From positions 1-64,000 of the forward strand of contig DWVY01000049.1 in the NCBI GenBank assembly GCA_019119995.1: a stretch of 64,000 nt of DNA. Direction: 5' to 3'. Origin of the DNA: Candidatus Mediterraneibacter faecavium (GTDB taxonomy: Bacteria; Bacillota; Clostridia; Lachnospirales; Lachnospiraceae). Positions 47,000 through 55,795 of this stretch are shown here, one piece after another; position 1 is the stretch's first letter, and the number at the start of each line of letters is the position of its first letter. The notes beneath the pieces were generated by a model, which worked only from the letters and a program-made list of their open reading frames with translations, was not told the DNA's origin and made no database searches. The position numbers and the translations under genes are program-made.

Positions 47000-48821
47000 T
47001 GACATGCAGCACAAAGCGGTCGTTCACAGAACCGGGCCCTGTCAGGTATTGGCAGGGCCCGGTTCGGGTAAGACGCTCACGGTCGTAAACCGGATCCGGT
47101 ACCTGATCGAGGAGTGTAATGTAAGGCCGGAGGAGATCCTGGTCGTTACATTTACCCGGTATGCGGCTGCCGAGATGAGATCAAGACTGGCTGCCCTGAT
47201 GGGCAGGAAAAATATTCCCGTGACAGCGGGCACTTTTCACGGGATCTATTACGGGATACTGAAATGGGCGTACAAGTTCGACAGCCGGAATATCCTTTCG
47301 GAAGAAGAAAAGTATCAGATCCTCAGATCTGTCATATCCGGACAGGATCTGGAGGTGTTTGACGAGGAGGACTTTCTTAAGGATATCGCGGAAGAGATCG
47401 GCAGGATCAAAAACAACAGGCTGCCGCTGGAAGAATTTGTGTCTGCGAAGGTGGACGCAGGAGCATTTCGGGAGATATACCGTGCGTATGAAGAAAGACG
47501 GAAGTCTCTCAGGAAGATCGATTTTGACGATATGCTCGTGGTGTGTTATGAACTGTTCCGGTCCAGACCGGATATACTTGCCATGTGGCAGAAGAAGTTC
47601 CGGTATATCCTGGTGGATGAGTTCCAGGATATCAACCGCGTGCAGTATGATGTGATCCGTATGCTCGCCCTTCCGGAAAACAATCTCTATGTCGTAGGGG
47701 ACGACGACCAGGCGATCTACGGTTTCAGGGGCGCCGACTCCGAGCTGATGTTCCAGTTCCTTAAGGACTACCCGGACGCAGAGCAGATCGTGCTGGGGAC
47801 AAATTACCGCTCTACGGGGAATATCGTGAAAAATTCCCTGAAAGTGATCAGTCATAATAAGAGACGTTTTCAGAAAAAGCTGACCGCAGTAAAAGACAGA
47901 GGGAAATGCCTGCACGTCCAGGAACTGAAAGATCCGGCCGAAGAAGCTGAGTACGTGGCGGATCAGATCGAACAGTATATCGACGCCGGAAATGCTGCGG
48001 AGGAGACTGCTGTCCTGTTCCGGATCCATACAGATGCCCGCCCTCTTGTGGAGGAACTTATCAAACGGCATATCCCGTTCCAGATCAAAGAGCATCTTCC
48101 CAATCTTTATGATCATTTTATCGCAAAAGATATACAGGCTTATCTGCGTCTTGCGATAGGCGGAAGGGAACGGAGGGATTTCCTCCAGGTCATGAACCGG
48201 CCGAAACGCTATATCGGGCGTGACAGTCTTCCGGGAGCGGCGGTTTCGTTCGAGGATATGAGGAAATTTTACTGTGACAAGGACTGGATGATGGACCGGA
48301 TCGACCAGTTTGAGTGGGATGTGAAGATGCTGGCGAAGATGGCGCCCTATGCGGCGATCCAGTACATCCGTAAGCGGATCGGATATGACGATTTTATCAG
48401 GGATCATGCCTATTCTCATAAGGTGGACCGTGCGGATCTGAACGACGTCCTTGCCGAGCTGGAGGAGTCGGCAAAGCCCTGTTCATCTATTGAAGAATGG
48501 TTCCGTCATATTGAGGAGTACACCGAGACCCTGCGACTCAAAGAACGGCAGAAAAGCATGGACCAGGAGGGGGTGCGGCTGATGACTCTGCACGCCGCCA
48601 AAGGTCTTGAGTTTGATGCTGTCTGGCTCATCGAAGCCGTGGAAGGCCAGATCCCTTATAAAAAAGCAAAGACGGACAGGGAGACAGAAGAAGAGAGACG
48701 GCTGTTCTATGTGGGGATGACAAGAGCGAGAGAGCAGCTTACGGTCTGCTATACAAAATCAAAAAACGGGAAAGCTGCAGAACCTTCCCGTTTTGTAGAT
48801 GAATTACTGGAAGACGGATAA
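46989..48821 (+). CDS. UvrD/PcrA-like superfamily 1 DNA helicase
   Basis: A 610-residue 3'-5' helicase. Motif I GPGSGKT, motif Ia [15 protein letters not shown], motif [12 protein letters not shown], motif [19 protein letters not shown], motif [12 protein letters not shown], motif [18 protein letters not shown] and motif [15 protein letters not shown] are all present. It is shorter than PcrA (about 740) and belongs to a smaller clostridial group. No nuclease domain is attached. It starts inside the gltX end (ATG 46989), so translation is coupled. Likely role: repair or unwinding of structured DNA. Confidence 0.9.
   Translation: MKFNDMQHKAVVHRTGPCQVLAGPGSGKTLTVVNRIRYLIEECNVRPEEILVVTFTRYAAAEMRSRLAALMGRKNIPVTAGTFHGIYYGILKWAYKFDSRNILSEEEKYQILRSVISGQDLEVFDEEDFLKDIAEEIGRIKNNRLPLEEFVSAKVDAGAFREIYRAYEERRKSLRKIDFDDMLVVCYELFRSRPDILAMWQKKFRYILVDEFQDINRVQYDVIRMLALPENNLYVVGDDDQAIYGFRGADSELMFQFLKDYPDAEQIVLGTNYRSTGNIVKNSLKVISHNKRRFQKKLTAVKDRGKCLHVQELKDPAEEAEYVADQIEQYIDAGNAAEETAVLFRIHTDARPLVEELIKRHIPFQIKEHLPNLYDHFIAKDIQAYLRLAIGGRERRDFLQVMNRPKRYIGRDSLPGAAVSFEDMRKFYCDKDWMMDRIDQFEWDVKMLAKMAPYAAIQYIRKRIGYDDFIRDHAYSHKVDRADLNDVLAELEESAKPCSSIEEWFRHIEEYTETLRLKERQKSMDQEGVRLMTLHAAKGLEFDAVWLIEAVEGQIPYKKAKTDRETEEERRLFYVGMTRAREQLTVCYTKSKNGKAAEPSRFVDELLEDG
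48763..48796. terminator. Bidirectional terminator overlapping the helicase 3' end
   Basis: AAAACGGGAA (48763-48772) pairs with TTCCCGTTTT (48785-48794). On the minus strand the run extends to six T, so it serves the convergent DUF1292 gene as well. It lies inside the last codons of the helicase. Confidence 0.6.
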
Positions 48822-48826
48822 ATCGC

Positions 48827-49132
48827 TTACTCGATGTCATCCAGGTCGATATCGCCGAAATCCTGTTCCTCCATCCATTCATTAAATGCTTCGGACACCC
48901 GGTCAAACTCTTCATCGTCCAGGATGTTTTCCAGTCCGGGTTCCTCCTCTTCCCCATTGTCGGTCAGGCGGTAGAGATAGATCTGGCCGTCCTCGCTTTC
49001 CCCGTCATCATTTAACGGGAGCAGTGCGATGTACTGCTGTCCGTCGACTTCGAAGATGGTGAGGACATCGCATTCCAGTTCCTCATCATTTTCCAGTGTC
49101 AGAGTTACAGTGAGTGATTCATTTTCATTCAT
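48827..49132 (-). CDS. DUF1292 domain-containing protein (YrzB-like)
   Basis: A 101-residue acidic protein. The DUF1292 core is LTLENDEELECDVLTIFEVDGQQYIALLPL followed by an acidic tail rich in D and E. The family is common in Firmicutes, often beside ireB and ruvX, but here it stands alone. Function unknown. The ATG at 49132 has AAAGGAGAAAG upstream; a longer frame to 49378 would run across the divergent promoters. Confidence 0.88.
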   Translation of the reverse strand: MNENESLTVTLTLENDEELECDVLTIFEVDGQQYIALLPLNDDGESEDGQIYLYRLTDNGEEEEPGLENILDDEEFDRVSEAFNEWMEEQDFGDIDLDDIE

Positions 49133-49184
49133 ATGGTCTTTCTCCTTTGATATGCCGCTGGTCGTACGGCATTTATGTACCATG

Positions 49185-49213
49185 ATAGTATCAGACCGCA
49201 GGGGAAAAAGCAA
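49185..49213 (-). promoter_or_regulatory. Promoter of the DUF1292 gene
   Basis: Minus strand TTGCTT (49213-49208), 17-bp spacer, TACTAT (49190-49185). Confidence 0.5.
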
Positions 49214-49224
49214 GCTGCAATCTA

Positions 49225-49252
49225 TTGACATTCCCCTGAAACACGGTAGAAT
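49225..49252 (+). promoter_or_regulatory. Promoter of the sugar-binding lipoprotein gene
   Basis: TTGACA (49225-49230), 16-bp spacer, TAGAAT (49247-49252). Confidence 0.65.
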
Positions 49253-49295
49253 GAAAGGGTAGAACACGAGAAAACCGGACCAGGAGGAATACGGG

Positions 49296-50285
49296 ATGAA
49301 GAAAAGAAAAATGCTGCTTGTCCTGATGGCTTTATCTTCGGTACTTTTTATTTCGGGATGTAAACAGAACGTAGGCACTCCTGAGGATAATGCTGTAGTA
49401 GAAGAAACGGAGGAAGAAGAGGACCAGACGGGCGGCCACGTCTATGGATTCTGCGCTCCGGATCTGTCAGATCCATTTTATGAAGTGCTGAAAGAATCGG
49501 CGGGGACCGCTGCCGGCGAAGAGGGGAGCCGTATGCTCGTGCGCGATGCGGACGGCGATGCAGAACTGCAGATCAGCCAGATCCGGGAACTGATCGGCGA
49601 GGACGTAGAGGCGGTCTTTCTCTGCCCGGTGGATCCGTCCGCCGTCACGCCTGCCCTGGAGGAACTCCAGGAAGCGGACATCCCGGTGGTGAATCTGGAT
49701 GTGCGGGTGGACGAGACCGGGCTGACCGAAGCGTTTGTGGGTTCGGATGATTATAATGCGGGAAAACTCTGCGGCGAGGATCTTACCGCCAGAAAGCCGG
49801 ACGGAGGCTCGGTGGTCATCGTTGACTGCCTGGATTCTGCGGCGGTCAACGAGCGCATCACAGGCTTTGAAGAGGCGATCACCAATGTTGGATTTGAGGT
49901 TACGAGGATCGATACAGGAGATGATTACAGTACGATCCCGGGACAGCTCAGAGAGGTGCTTTTCGGTGGGACACAGCCGGATGCTATCATGTGCGCGGAC
50001 GACCATATGGCTGAGCAGGTGCTGCAGACCCTCGGCGAAGAGGAGAGAAATGATATTCCTGTATACAGTGTAGGGGGATCTCCGGCGGTAAAAAGCGCGC
50101 TGGCGGATCTCGCAGGCCCGATGACGGGCGTCGGGGCGAAGTCCCCGATCAATATGGGGAAGACAGCCGTAAAGACAGCGGCTGCGATCCTGGAAAACGG
50201 TGTCTATGAACCGGAGATCTATGTTGAGACGTTCTTTATCGATAAGGATAATGTAGACATATATGGAACAGATGGCTGGCAGTGA
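49296..50285 (+). CDS. Sugar-type ABC substrate-binding lipoprotein, orphan
   Basis: A 329-residue periplasmic-binding protein of the ribose/galactose type (Peripla_BP_4). Lipobox ISGC at residues 19-22, an acidic linker (VVEETEEEEDQ), then the fold: HVYGFCAPDLSDPFYEVLKES, LIGEDVEAVFLCPVDPSAV, IPVVNLDVRVDE, FVGSDDYNAGKLCGEDL, PDAIMCADDHMAEQVL. No permease or ATPase gene is next to it, so it either lends itself to a remote transporter or acts as a sensor input. It is followed closely by the isoamylase-like gene, which fits a saccharide theme. Confidence 0.88.
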   Translation: MKKRKMLLVLMALSSVLFISGCKQNVGTPEDNAVVEETEEEEDQTGGHVYGFCAPDLSDPFYEVLKESAGTAAGEEGSRMLVRDADGDAELQISQIRELIGEDVEAVFLCPVDPSAVTPALEELQEADIPVVNLDVRVDETGLTEAFVGSDDYNAGKLCGEDLTARKPDGGSVVIVDCLDSAAVNERITGFEEAITNVGFEVTRIDTGDDYSTIPGQLREVLFGGTQPDAIMCADDHMAEQVLQTLGEEERNDIPVYSVGGSPAVKSALADLAGPMTGVGAKSPINMGKTAVKTAAAILENGVYEPEIYVETFFIDKDNVDIYGTDGWQ

Positions 50286-50299
50286 GAAAGGAACGGAAT

Positions 50300-52102
50300 A
50301 TGAAGAAGATAACAGGAAGACCACAGCCCTTTGGCACGGTAGTTGAAGGGACGAAAGTAAATTTTGCATTGTGTGTTCCTGCGGGAAAGGAATGTAAGCT
50401 TTTCCTGTACAGAGAGGGAAATACAAAGCCGGAGTGCACGTTTGACATGCCGGAGGCGGAGGGAGTCGGAGAAGTGCGCTTCCTGGCGGTGGACGGCATT
50501 GATGCCGGACGGTATGAATATAATTTCTGTATAGACGGAAACGTGTGCCTCGATCCTTATGTGAGAGAGGTCGCGGGCAAAAAAGCTTTTGGAAAGAAGA
50601 GGGATCTTCAGAAACATGAGATCCGCGGAAAGATCGTTTCACCGGAGTATGACTGGGAAAACGACCGGAGACTCCACCTCCCGTGGAATGAAGTCGTGGC
50701 ATACAGCCTCCATGTAAGAGGCTTTACGAAACACAGCTCGTCAAAAGTCCCGCACAAGGGGACTTATTTAGGGATCATTGAAAAAATCCCTTACCTGCAG
50801 CAGCTCGGCATCAATCAGATCCAGTGCATGCCGGTCTATGAATTTGAAGAATGCGGGAAGACAAAGATCAATTACTGGGGATACGGGCGGGCTCATTATT
50901 TTGCGCCGAAAGAAGCGTATGCGGCGGGAAATTCGGCAGTCCATGAGCTCAAAGACCTGGTAAAAGAGTGCCACCGGGCAGGGATCGAGGTCGTCCTGGA
51001 AATGCCGTTTGCAGAGGGAGTCCCTGCGCAGACCGCTCTGGAGTGCCTGAGGTTCTATATGCTCGAGTACCATGTGGACGGTTTTGTCGTAAACCCGTAC
51101 TGCGTACCATGGGGGATGCTCTGCGAGGATCCGCTGTTAAAGGATATCAAGCTGATGCGCAAAGATGATGCATTCCAGAATATCATGCGCCGGTTCCTGA
51201 AAGGCGATGAGAATATGGTAAATGACGTGATGTGGGCGCTGCCGCACCATTCCGCGTCAGACGGGAAATGCAATTATATCACTACACAGACAGGATTTAC
51301 CCTGTGGGACCTTGTCTCCTATGACTGTAAGCACAACGAAGCCAACGGGGAGAACAATACGGACGGGCCTGACTACAATTACAGCTGGAACTGCGGGGCG
51401 GAAGGCCCGAGCCGGAAGCGCGCTGTGATGACGCTCAGGAAAAATCAGGTGAGAAATGCATTCGCGCTTTTGCTCCTGGCACAGGGAACGCCCTGTATCC
51501 TGGCGGGAGACGAATTCTATAACAGCCAGAAAGGAAACAATAATGTCTATTGTCAGGACAATGAGACCGGCTGGGTTGACTGGAGCAGATTAAAGACTGA
51601 CGATACGCTTTTTCATTATGTCAGGGAGCTGATCGCATTCCGGAAGAAACATCCCTGCCTGCACCGCGCAGAAGAGCTCAAAGGTCTTGACCGGACGGCG
51701 TGCGGAGTGCCGGATGTGTCCTGGCACGGCGAGAATGCATGGCAGGTAAGATCGGAAGTATACAGCAGGCAGCTCGGGGTGCTCTATGCAGGCGAGGACC
51801 TGGGAGATACAGAATGTTTTATCGCCTATAACATGCACTGGCTGCCCCACGATTTTGCATTGCCGTCCCCGGGAAAAGAGAAGAGATGGTGTCTTGCGGC
51901 TGACACAGAGAAAGGATTTGTATCTGCGCCGGTCCCGCTGGAAGACCAGAAGAAGATCAGTCTTCCGGAGAGGAGCATCGCTGTCCTTGTGAGCGAAAAG
52001 CAGCCGAAAAAGGAAAAGAAGCCCTCCTCCCGGACAAAGGCAGGAAAGACAGAAAAGACAGGAAAGGCAGCGGCAAAAGCCGGAGAGCAGGAGAAACAAT
52101 GA
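50300..52102 (+). CDS. Isoamylase/GlgX-family protein without catalytic residues
   Basis: A 600-residue protein with the layout of GH13_11 debranching enzymes: CBM48-like N-terminus (RPQPFGTVVEGTKVNFALCV), barrel, KHNEANGENN and SWNCGAEGPS, LLLAQGTPCILAGDEF. The catalytic regions are changed. Region I reads EMPFAEG instead of DVVYNHT; the nucleophile Asp of GFRFD is N265 in GFVVNPYC; the acid/base Glu segment is not found; HDG is Q330-T331-G. It should not cut glycosidic bonds. The C-terminus is a Lys/Ala-rich tail of about 45 residues. It may bind glycogen or regulate. ATG 50300 has AAAGGA upstream. Confidence 0.85.
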   Translation: MKKITGRPQPFGTVVEGTKVNFALCVPAGKECKLFLYREGNTKPECTFDMPEAEGVGEVRFLAVDGIDAGRYEYNFCIDGNVCLDPYVREVAGKKAFGKKRDLQKHEIRGKIVSPEYDWENDRRLHLPWNEVVAYSLHVRGFTKHSSSKVPHKGTYLGIIEKIPYLQQLGINQIQCMPVYEFEECGKTKINYWGYGRAHYFAPKEAYAAGNSAVHELKDLVKECHRAGIEVVLEMPFAEGVPAQTALECLRFYMLEYHVDGFVVNPYCVPWGMLCEDPLLKDIKLMRKDDAFQNIMRRFLKGDENMVNDVMWALPHHSASDGKCNYITTQTGFTLWDLVSYDCKHNEANGENNTDGPDYNYSWNCGAEGPSRKRAVMTLRKNQVRNAFALLLLAQGTPCILAGDEFYNSQKGNNNVYCQDNETGWVDWSRLKTDDTLFHYVRELIAFRKKHPCLHRAEELKGLDRTACGVPDVSWHGENAWQVRSEVYSRQLGVLYAGEDLGDTECFIAYNMHWLPHDFALPSPGKEKRWCLAADTEKGFVSAPVPLEDQKKISLPERSIAVLVSEKQPKKEKKPSSRTKAGKTEKTGKAAAKAGEQEKQ

Positions 52103-52632
52103 ACAAAGCACTGGCTCATTTTCACACGATCACGAAGCATAAGATCCTGGTCATGAAAGAATGCTTCCGGGTGGGGCTGTACCGGCAGGGGCTGCTCCAC
52201 GATCTTTCCAAATACAGTCCCACAGAGTTCCGGGTGGGATGCAGATATTACCAGGGGACCAGGAGTCCGAACAATGCGGAGAGGGAAGATAAGGGATATT
52301 CCTCGGCATGGCTTCATCACAAAGGAAGAAACAAACATCACTATGAATACTGGATCGATTACAGCCTGGACGGAAAGCATCTGCTCGCAGGTATGCAGAT
52401 GCCGGTCCGGTATGTGGTGGAGATGTTCCTGGACAGGATCGCCGCAAGCAAGGTCTATAAAGGCGATCAGTACAAAGACAGCGATCCCGTTGAGTATTAT
52501 ACGAATGGAAAGGCGGGGGAGCTGATGCACCCGGAGACCCGCGCTCTGCTGGAAAAACTGCTGCATATGCTGGCGGATAAGGGGGAAGAAGAGACTTACC
52601 GCTATATTAAGAAAGAAGTCCTGAAAAAATAA
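52099..52632 (+). CDS. DUF5662 family protein
   Basis: A 177-residue protein matching the DUF5662 family found in gut Firmicutes. The motifs GLLHDLSKYSPTEF and AWLHHKGRNKHHYEYW suggest an HD-like metal site made of His and Asp residues, so a phosphohydrolase activity is conceivable, though not proven. The start overlaps the stop of the isoamylase-like gene (ATGA), and GCAGGAG precedes it, so the two are coupled. No membrane segment. Confidence 0.8.
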   Translation: MNKALAHFHTITKHKILVMKECFRVGLYRQGLLHDLSKYSPTEFRVGCRYYQGTRSPNNAEREDKGYSSAWLHHKGRNKHHYEYWIDYSLDGKHLLAGMQMPVRYVVEMFLDRIAASKVYKGDQYKDSDPVEYYTNGKAGELMHPETRALLEKLLHMLADKGEEETYRYIKKEVLKK

Positions 52633-52635
52633 GAT

Positions 52636-52697
52636 AAGCCCCGGGCGGGTGCTGACAACGGCGGAACAGCCGGTACAGTACCGTCCGGGGCTTTATA
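52636..52697. terminator. Bidirectional terminator after the DUF5662 gene
   Basis: AAGCCCCGGGCGG (52636-52648) pairs with CCGTCCGGGGCTT (52681-52693) with one mismatch. It lies between convergent DUF5662 and luxS genes. Confidence 0.8.
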
Positions 52698-52730
52698 TGT
52701 CCGGAGAAGGTCATTGCGTGACAGGGAAGG

Positions 52731-53210
52731 TCACTCGGGATAATAGAGACGGGAATCCTGAATATCCGTGAGGACTTCTGAGAGGAATCTGCGGGCCATA
52801 TATTTTGCCATGGGCAGGTTCATGTCCAGATAGTTGCCGCAGTCCTTTGCGGATGCACCCGGGATCTCGCCCTCGTAGTCAGCTATAAATGCGAACATCT
52901 CTTTCATGAGCGGGACGATATCATGGGAGGAGTGATCCCCTGCGAGGAGCAGATAGAATCCGGTCCGGCAGCCCATAGGACCGAAATAGAGCACCTGGTC
53001 CTGCCAGTCCTTGTGGTTCCTCAGGAAAGTAGCTCCAAGATGTTCGATCGTGTGGACCTCTGCGGTGTTCATCACCGGCTCGTCGTTCGGGCTTGTCATA
53101 CGGATATCAAAAGTAGTGATGACAGAGCTGTTCACATGATCCTTTCTGGAGACATAGATGCCCGGTTTCAGGCGGATATGGTCAATGGTAAAACTTGTGA
53201 TCTTCTTCAT
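52731..53210 (-). CDS. luxS: S-ribosylhomocysteine lyase
   Basis: A 159-residue iron enzyme that splits S-ribosylhomocysteine into homocysteine and DPD, the precursor of autoinducer 2. The metal motif HTIEH and the catalytic cysteine in GPMGCRTGFYLLL are present. The start MKKITSFTIDHIRLKPGIYVSRKD is standard; AAAGGA lies 10 nt upstream. An upstream ATG-like extension to 53375 covers the promoter and is rejected. It is transcribed alone; the Pfs nucleosidase gene that should feed it is not in the window. Confidence 0.97.
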   Translation of the reverse strand: MKKITSFTIDHIRLKPGIYVSRKDHVNSSVITTFDIRMTSPNDEPVMNTAEVHTIEHLGATFLRNHKDWQDQVLYFGPMGCRTGFYLLLAGDHSSHDIVPLMKEMFAFIADYEGEIPGASAKDCGNYLDMNLPMAKYMARRFLSEVLTDIQDSRLYYPE

Positions 53211-53246
53211 GATAGACGCTTCCTTTCTCTGTGATCTGTCTGAACT

Positions 53247-53275
53247 ATTATAGCTGTCCGGGCGGCAAAAAACAA
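53247..53275 (-). promoter_or_regulatory. Promoter of luxS
   Basis: Minus strand TTGTTT (53275-53270), 17-bp spacer, TATAAT (53252-53247). Confidence 0.65.
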
Positions 53276-53290
53276 GGACTGTGTCTTGAA

Positions 53291-53335
53291 ATGATTTGTA
53301 AATGATTTGCAAATGTACCGGACAGAGGGTATACT
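53291..53335 (+). promoter_or_regulatory. Promoter of the histidine phosphatase gene with 11-bp direct repeats
   Basis: TTGCAA (53307-53312), 17-bp spacer, TATACT (53330-53335). The -35 lies in the second of two tandem copies of ATGATTTGYAA (53291-53301, 53302-53312), a candidate regulator site. Confidence 0.55.
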
Positions 53336-53395
53336 TATCTTCGCAGGAACAGACCGGTCCTGTCTGCCTGATCAAAAACAGTGGGAGGGATTACA

Positions 53396-54040
53396 GTGAT
53401 ATTATATATCGTCCGCCATGGCGAGACAGATTGGAATAAAATGCATAAAGTACAGGGGCAGACCGATATCCCCCTGAATGATTACGGGCGCCGCCTTGCA
53501 GAGGAGACGGCGCAGGGGATGAAAAAGATCCCTGTGGATCTCGGCTTCACAAGCCCTCTGCTGCGCGCAAAGGAGACGGCTCAGATCATCCTTGCGGGAC
53601 GCAGTGTTCCGCTTTACGATGAGGAGAGGATCCAGGAGATCAGTTTCGGAAGATACGAAGGGCTGTACTGCGGCGGGGAGGACCGTGACCCGGACAGCGA
53701 GGCGTTTAACCGGTTCTTCAATGACACGGGAAATTACATCCCGCCTGAGGACGCCGAGACGATCCCGCAGCTTTACGAGCGGACAGGCAGCTTTCTCAGG
53801 GAGATATCGTCAAGGGAGGATCTGGCGGATAAGAATATCCTTGTATCGACCCACGGCGCAGCCATGACGTCACTTCTGAACCGGATCCGCGGAAATCTGT
53901 CTGTAGAGCATTTCTGGAAAGATGAGGTCCCGCCGAACTGCTCGGTCACTATGGTGGAGATAAAAGACGGAAAAGCACGGATTTTAAAAGAAGGCATGAT
54001 CTTTTACAAAGAGAAGGTAAAAAAGTGGAAGACAGTGTGA
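53396..54040 (+). CDS. Histidine phosphatase family protein (phosphoglycerate mutase-like)
   Basis: A 214-residue enzyme of the branch 1 histidine phosphatase family. The phospho-histidine motif is YIVRHGETDWN, FTSPLLRAKETA gives the second Arg, and VSTHGAAMTSLL gives the second His. It resembles broad-specificity or metabolite phosphatases more than glycolytic mutases. The GTG at 53396 has GGGAGGG 8 nt upstream; GTG 53381 overlaps that region and is less likely. The substrate is not known. It may share transcripts with the downstream metallo-beta-lactamase gene. Confidence 0.88.
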   Translation: MILYIVRHGETDWNKMHKVQGQTDIPLNDYGRRLAEETAQGMKKIPVDLGFTSPLLRAKETAQIILAGRSVPLYDEERIQEISFGRYEGLYCGGEDRDPDSEAFNRFFNDTGNYIPPEDAETIPQLYERTGSFLREISSREDLADKNILVSTHGAAMTSLLNRIRGNLSVEHFWKDEVPPNCSVTMVEIKDGKARILKEGMIFYKEKVKKWKTV

Positions 54041-54081
54041 TACAATAGAAGAATAGAAAAAGAAAAAAGGCTGGTGAGACT

Positions 54082-55692
54082 ATGAAACTGACGTTTATCG
54101 GAGCGGCCCATGAGGTGACGGGAAGCTGTCATTTCCTTCAGGCAGCAGGAAAGAATATCCTGATCGATTATGGCATGGAGCAGGGACCGGATCTGTATGA
54201 GAATCCCGGTCTGCCCATTCCGGCACCGGATATCGATTATGTATTTCTGACCCATGCCCATATCGACCACTCGGGAATGCTCCCGCGACTTGTAAAAGAC
54301 GGGTTTAAAGGACAGATATTCGCGACATTTGCCACTGTGGATCTGTGTAATATCATGCTCCGTGACAGTGCGCACATTCAGGAATTTGAGGCAGAATGGC
54401 GCAACCGTAAGGGAAAAAGAGCCGGGAAACCGGAGTATGAACCGGTGTATGTGATGCAGGATGCCCTGGATGCCATCGAACTCCTTGTGCCCTGCCAGTA
54501 TGGTGAGCGGATCTCAATCTGTGACGGCATAGATATCCGGTTTACAGATGTGGGACACCTGCTCGGATCGGCAAGCATTGAGGTGTGGGCAACGGAAGGT
54601 GATGTGACAAAGAAGATCGTTTTTTCCGGAGATGTAGGCAATACAGATCAGCCCATCATCAAAGATCCGACTTACACTGCGGCAGCAGATTATGTGGTCA
54701 TGGAGTCTACCTACGGCGACCGTATCCACACAGCAGAGAAACCGGATTATATCGGTGAATTTACGAGGATCATAAAGGAGACCTTCGACCGGGGCGGAAA
54801 TGTCGTGATCCCGTCGTTTGCCGTCGGCAGGACGCAGGAAATGCTGTATTTTATCCGTGAGATCAAGGAGAAAAAACTTCTGCCGGAGTATGCAGATTTT
54901 GAGGTATATCTGGACAGTCCCCTCGCCATCGAGGCAACCAAAGTTTTCACTATGAATATGAGAGACTGCTTTGACAAAGAAGCTATGGAACTTGTCAATT
55001 CAGGAATAAATCCTCTCGTTTTTCCGGGACTGCACACATCGACGACGAGCGATGATTCCAAGATGATCAATTTCATCGAGAAACCGAAGGTGATCATATC
55101 TGCATCAGGAATGTGCGATGCTGGCCGCATCCGCCATCACCTCAAACATAATCTCTGGCGTCCGGAGTGTACGATCCTGTTTGTAGGGTATCAGGCCAAC
55201 GGCACCCTGGGGCGGAGACTGCTGGAAGGAGAGAGGAATGTAAAACTCTTCGGGGAACCCATCGAAGTCCATGCGCGGATCGAGAGTCTGCACGGCGTCA
55301 GCGGGCATGCGGATATGAACGGCCTTCTGAAATGGGTGGGAGCATTCCGCACGCCTCTTCAGAGAGTTTTCGTTGTGCACGGCGAAGACACGGTGACAGA
55401 GAAATTTGCCGACACGGTCCATGAACAGTTCGGTTACAGTACCTGGGCGCCATATCCGTGCTGTGAAGTGGATCTTCTCACGAATGAGATCATAAGTGAA
55501 GGTGTCCGGATACCGGTGAAAGCAAAGAAACCGGCGCAGCGCAGGGCAGATTCCGCGTTCGAGCGTCTGGTGGCGGCAGGCAAGAGGCTGCTTGATGTGA
55601 TCTACAAAAATGAAGGACTGTCGAACAAGGATAAGGCGAAATTCGAGACGCAGATCAATAATCTGTCGGACAAATGGGATATGGATGACTGA
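54082..55692 (+). CDS. Beta-CASP metallo-beta-lactamase-fold RNA nuclease-like protein
   Basis: A 536-residue protein with the metal motifs HAHIDHSG (motif 2), DVGHLLGSAS (motif 3), FSGDVGNTD (motif 4), and beta-CASP motifs FAVGRTQEMLYFI, SASGMCDAGRIRHH and HGVSGHAD. A C-terminal RMMBL domain follows (VFVVHGE). Members process RNA ends (CPSF73/YSH1-like, RNase J relatives); a shorter bacterial group like this has poorly known targets. It ends in a Lys-rich tail that could touch RNA. Confidence 0.9.
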   Translation: MKLTFIGAAHEVTGSCHFLQAAGKNILIDYGMEQGPDLYENPGLPIPAPDIDYVFLTHAHIDHSGMLPRLVKDGFKGQIFATFATVDLCNIMLRDSAHIQEFEAEWRNRKGKRAGKPEYEPVYVMQDALDAIELLVPCQYGERISICDGIDIRFTDVGHLLGSASIEVWATEGDVTKKIVFSGDVGNTDQPIIKDPTYTAAADYVVMESTYGDRIHTAEKPDYIGEFTRIIKETFDRGGNVVIPSFAVGRTQEMLYFIREIKEKKLLPEYADFEVYLDSPLAIEATKVFTMNMRDCFDKEAMELVNSGINPLVFPGLHTSTTSDDSKMINFIEKPKVIISASGMCDAGRIRHHLKHNLWRPECTILFVGYQANGTLGRRLLEGERNVKLFGEPIEVHARIESLHGVSGHADMNGLLKWVGAFRTPLQRVFVVHGEDTVTEKFADTVHEQFGYSTWAPYPCCEVDLLTNEIISEGVRIPVKAKKPAQRRADSAFERLVAAGKRLLDVIYKNEGLSNKDKAKFETQINNLSDKWDMDD

Positions 55693-55795
55693 TCTGTCAA
55701 GGGCTAAAAGTTTATAAAATTTTCTGACTTCCGGAATATCTTATCTGTCAGGTGAGAATCATTCTAAATAGAAATTGCTTAGGAGGATTCTTGCT

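Noticed and set aside
47181-48419. 412-codon minus-strand frame
   Set aside because: Antisense to the SF1 helicase whose motifs are all intact.
49467-50702. 411-codon minus-strand frame
   Set aside because: Spans two well-supported plus-strand genes and their junction.
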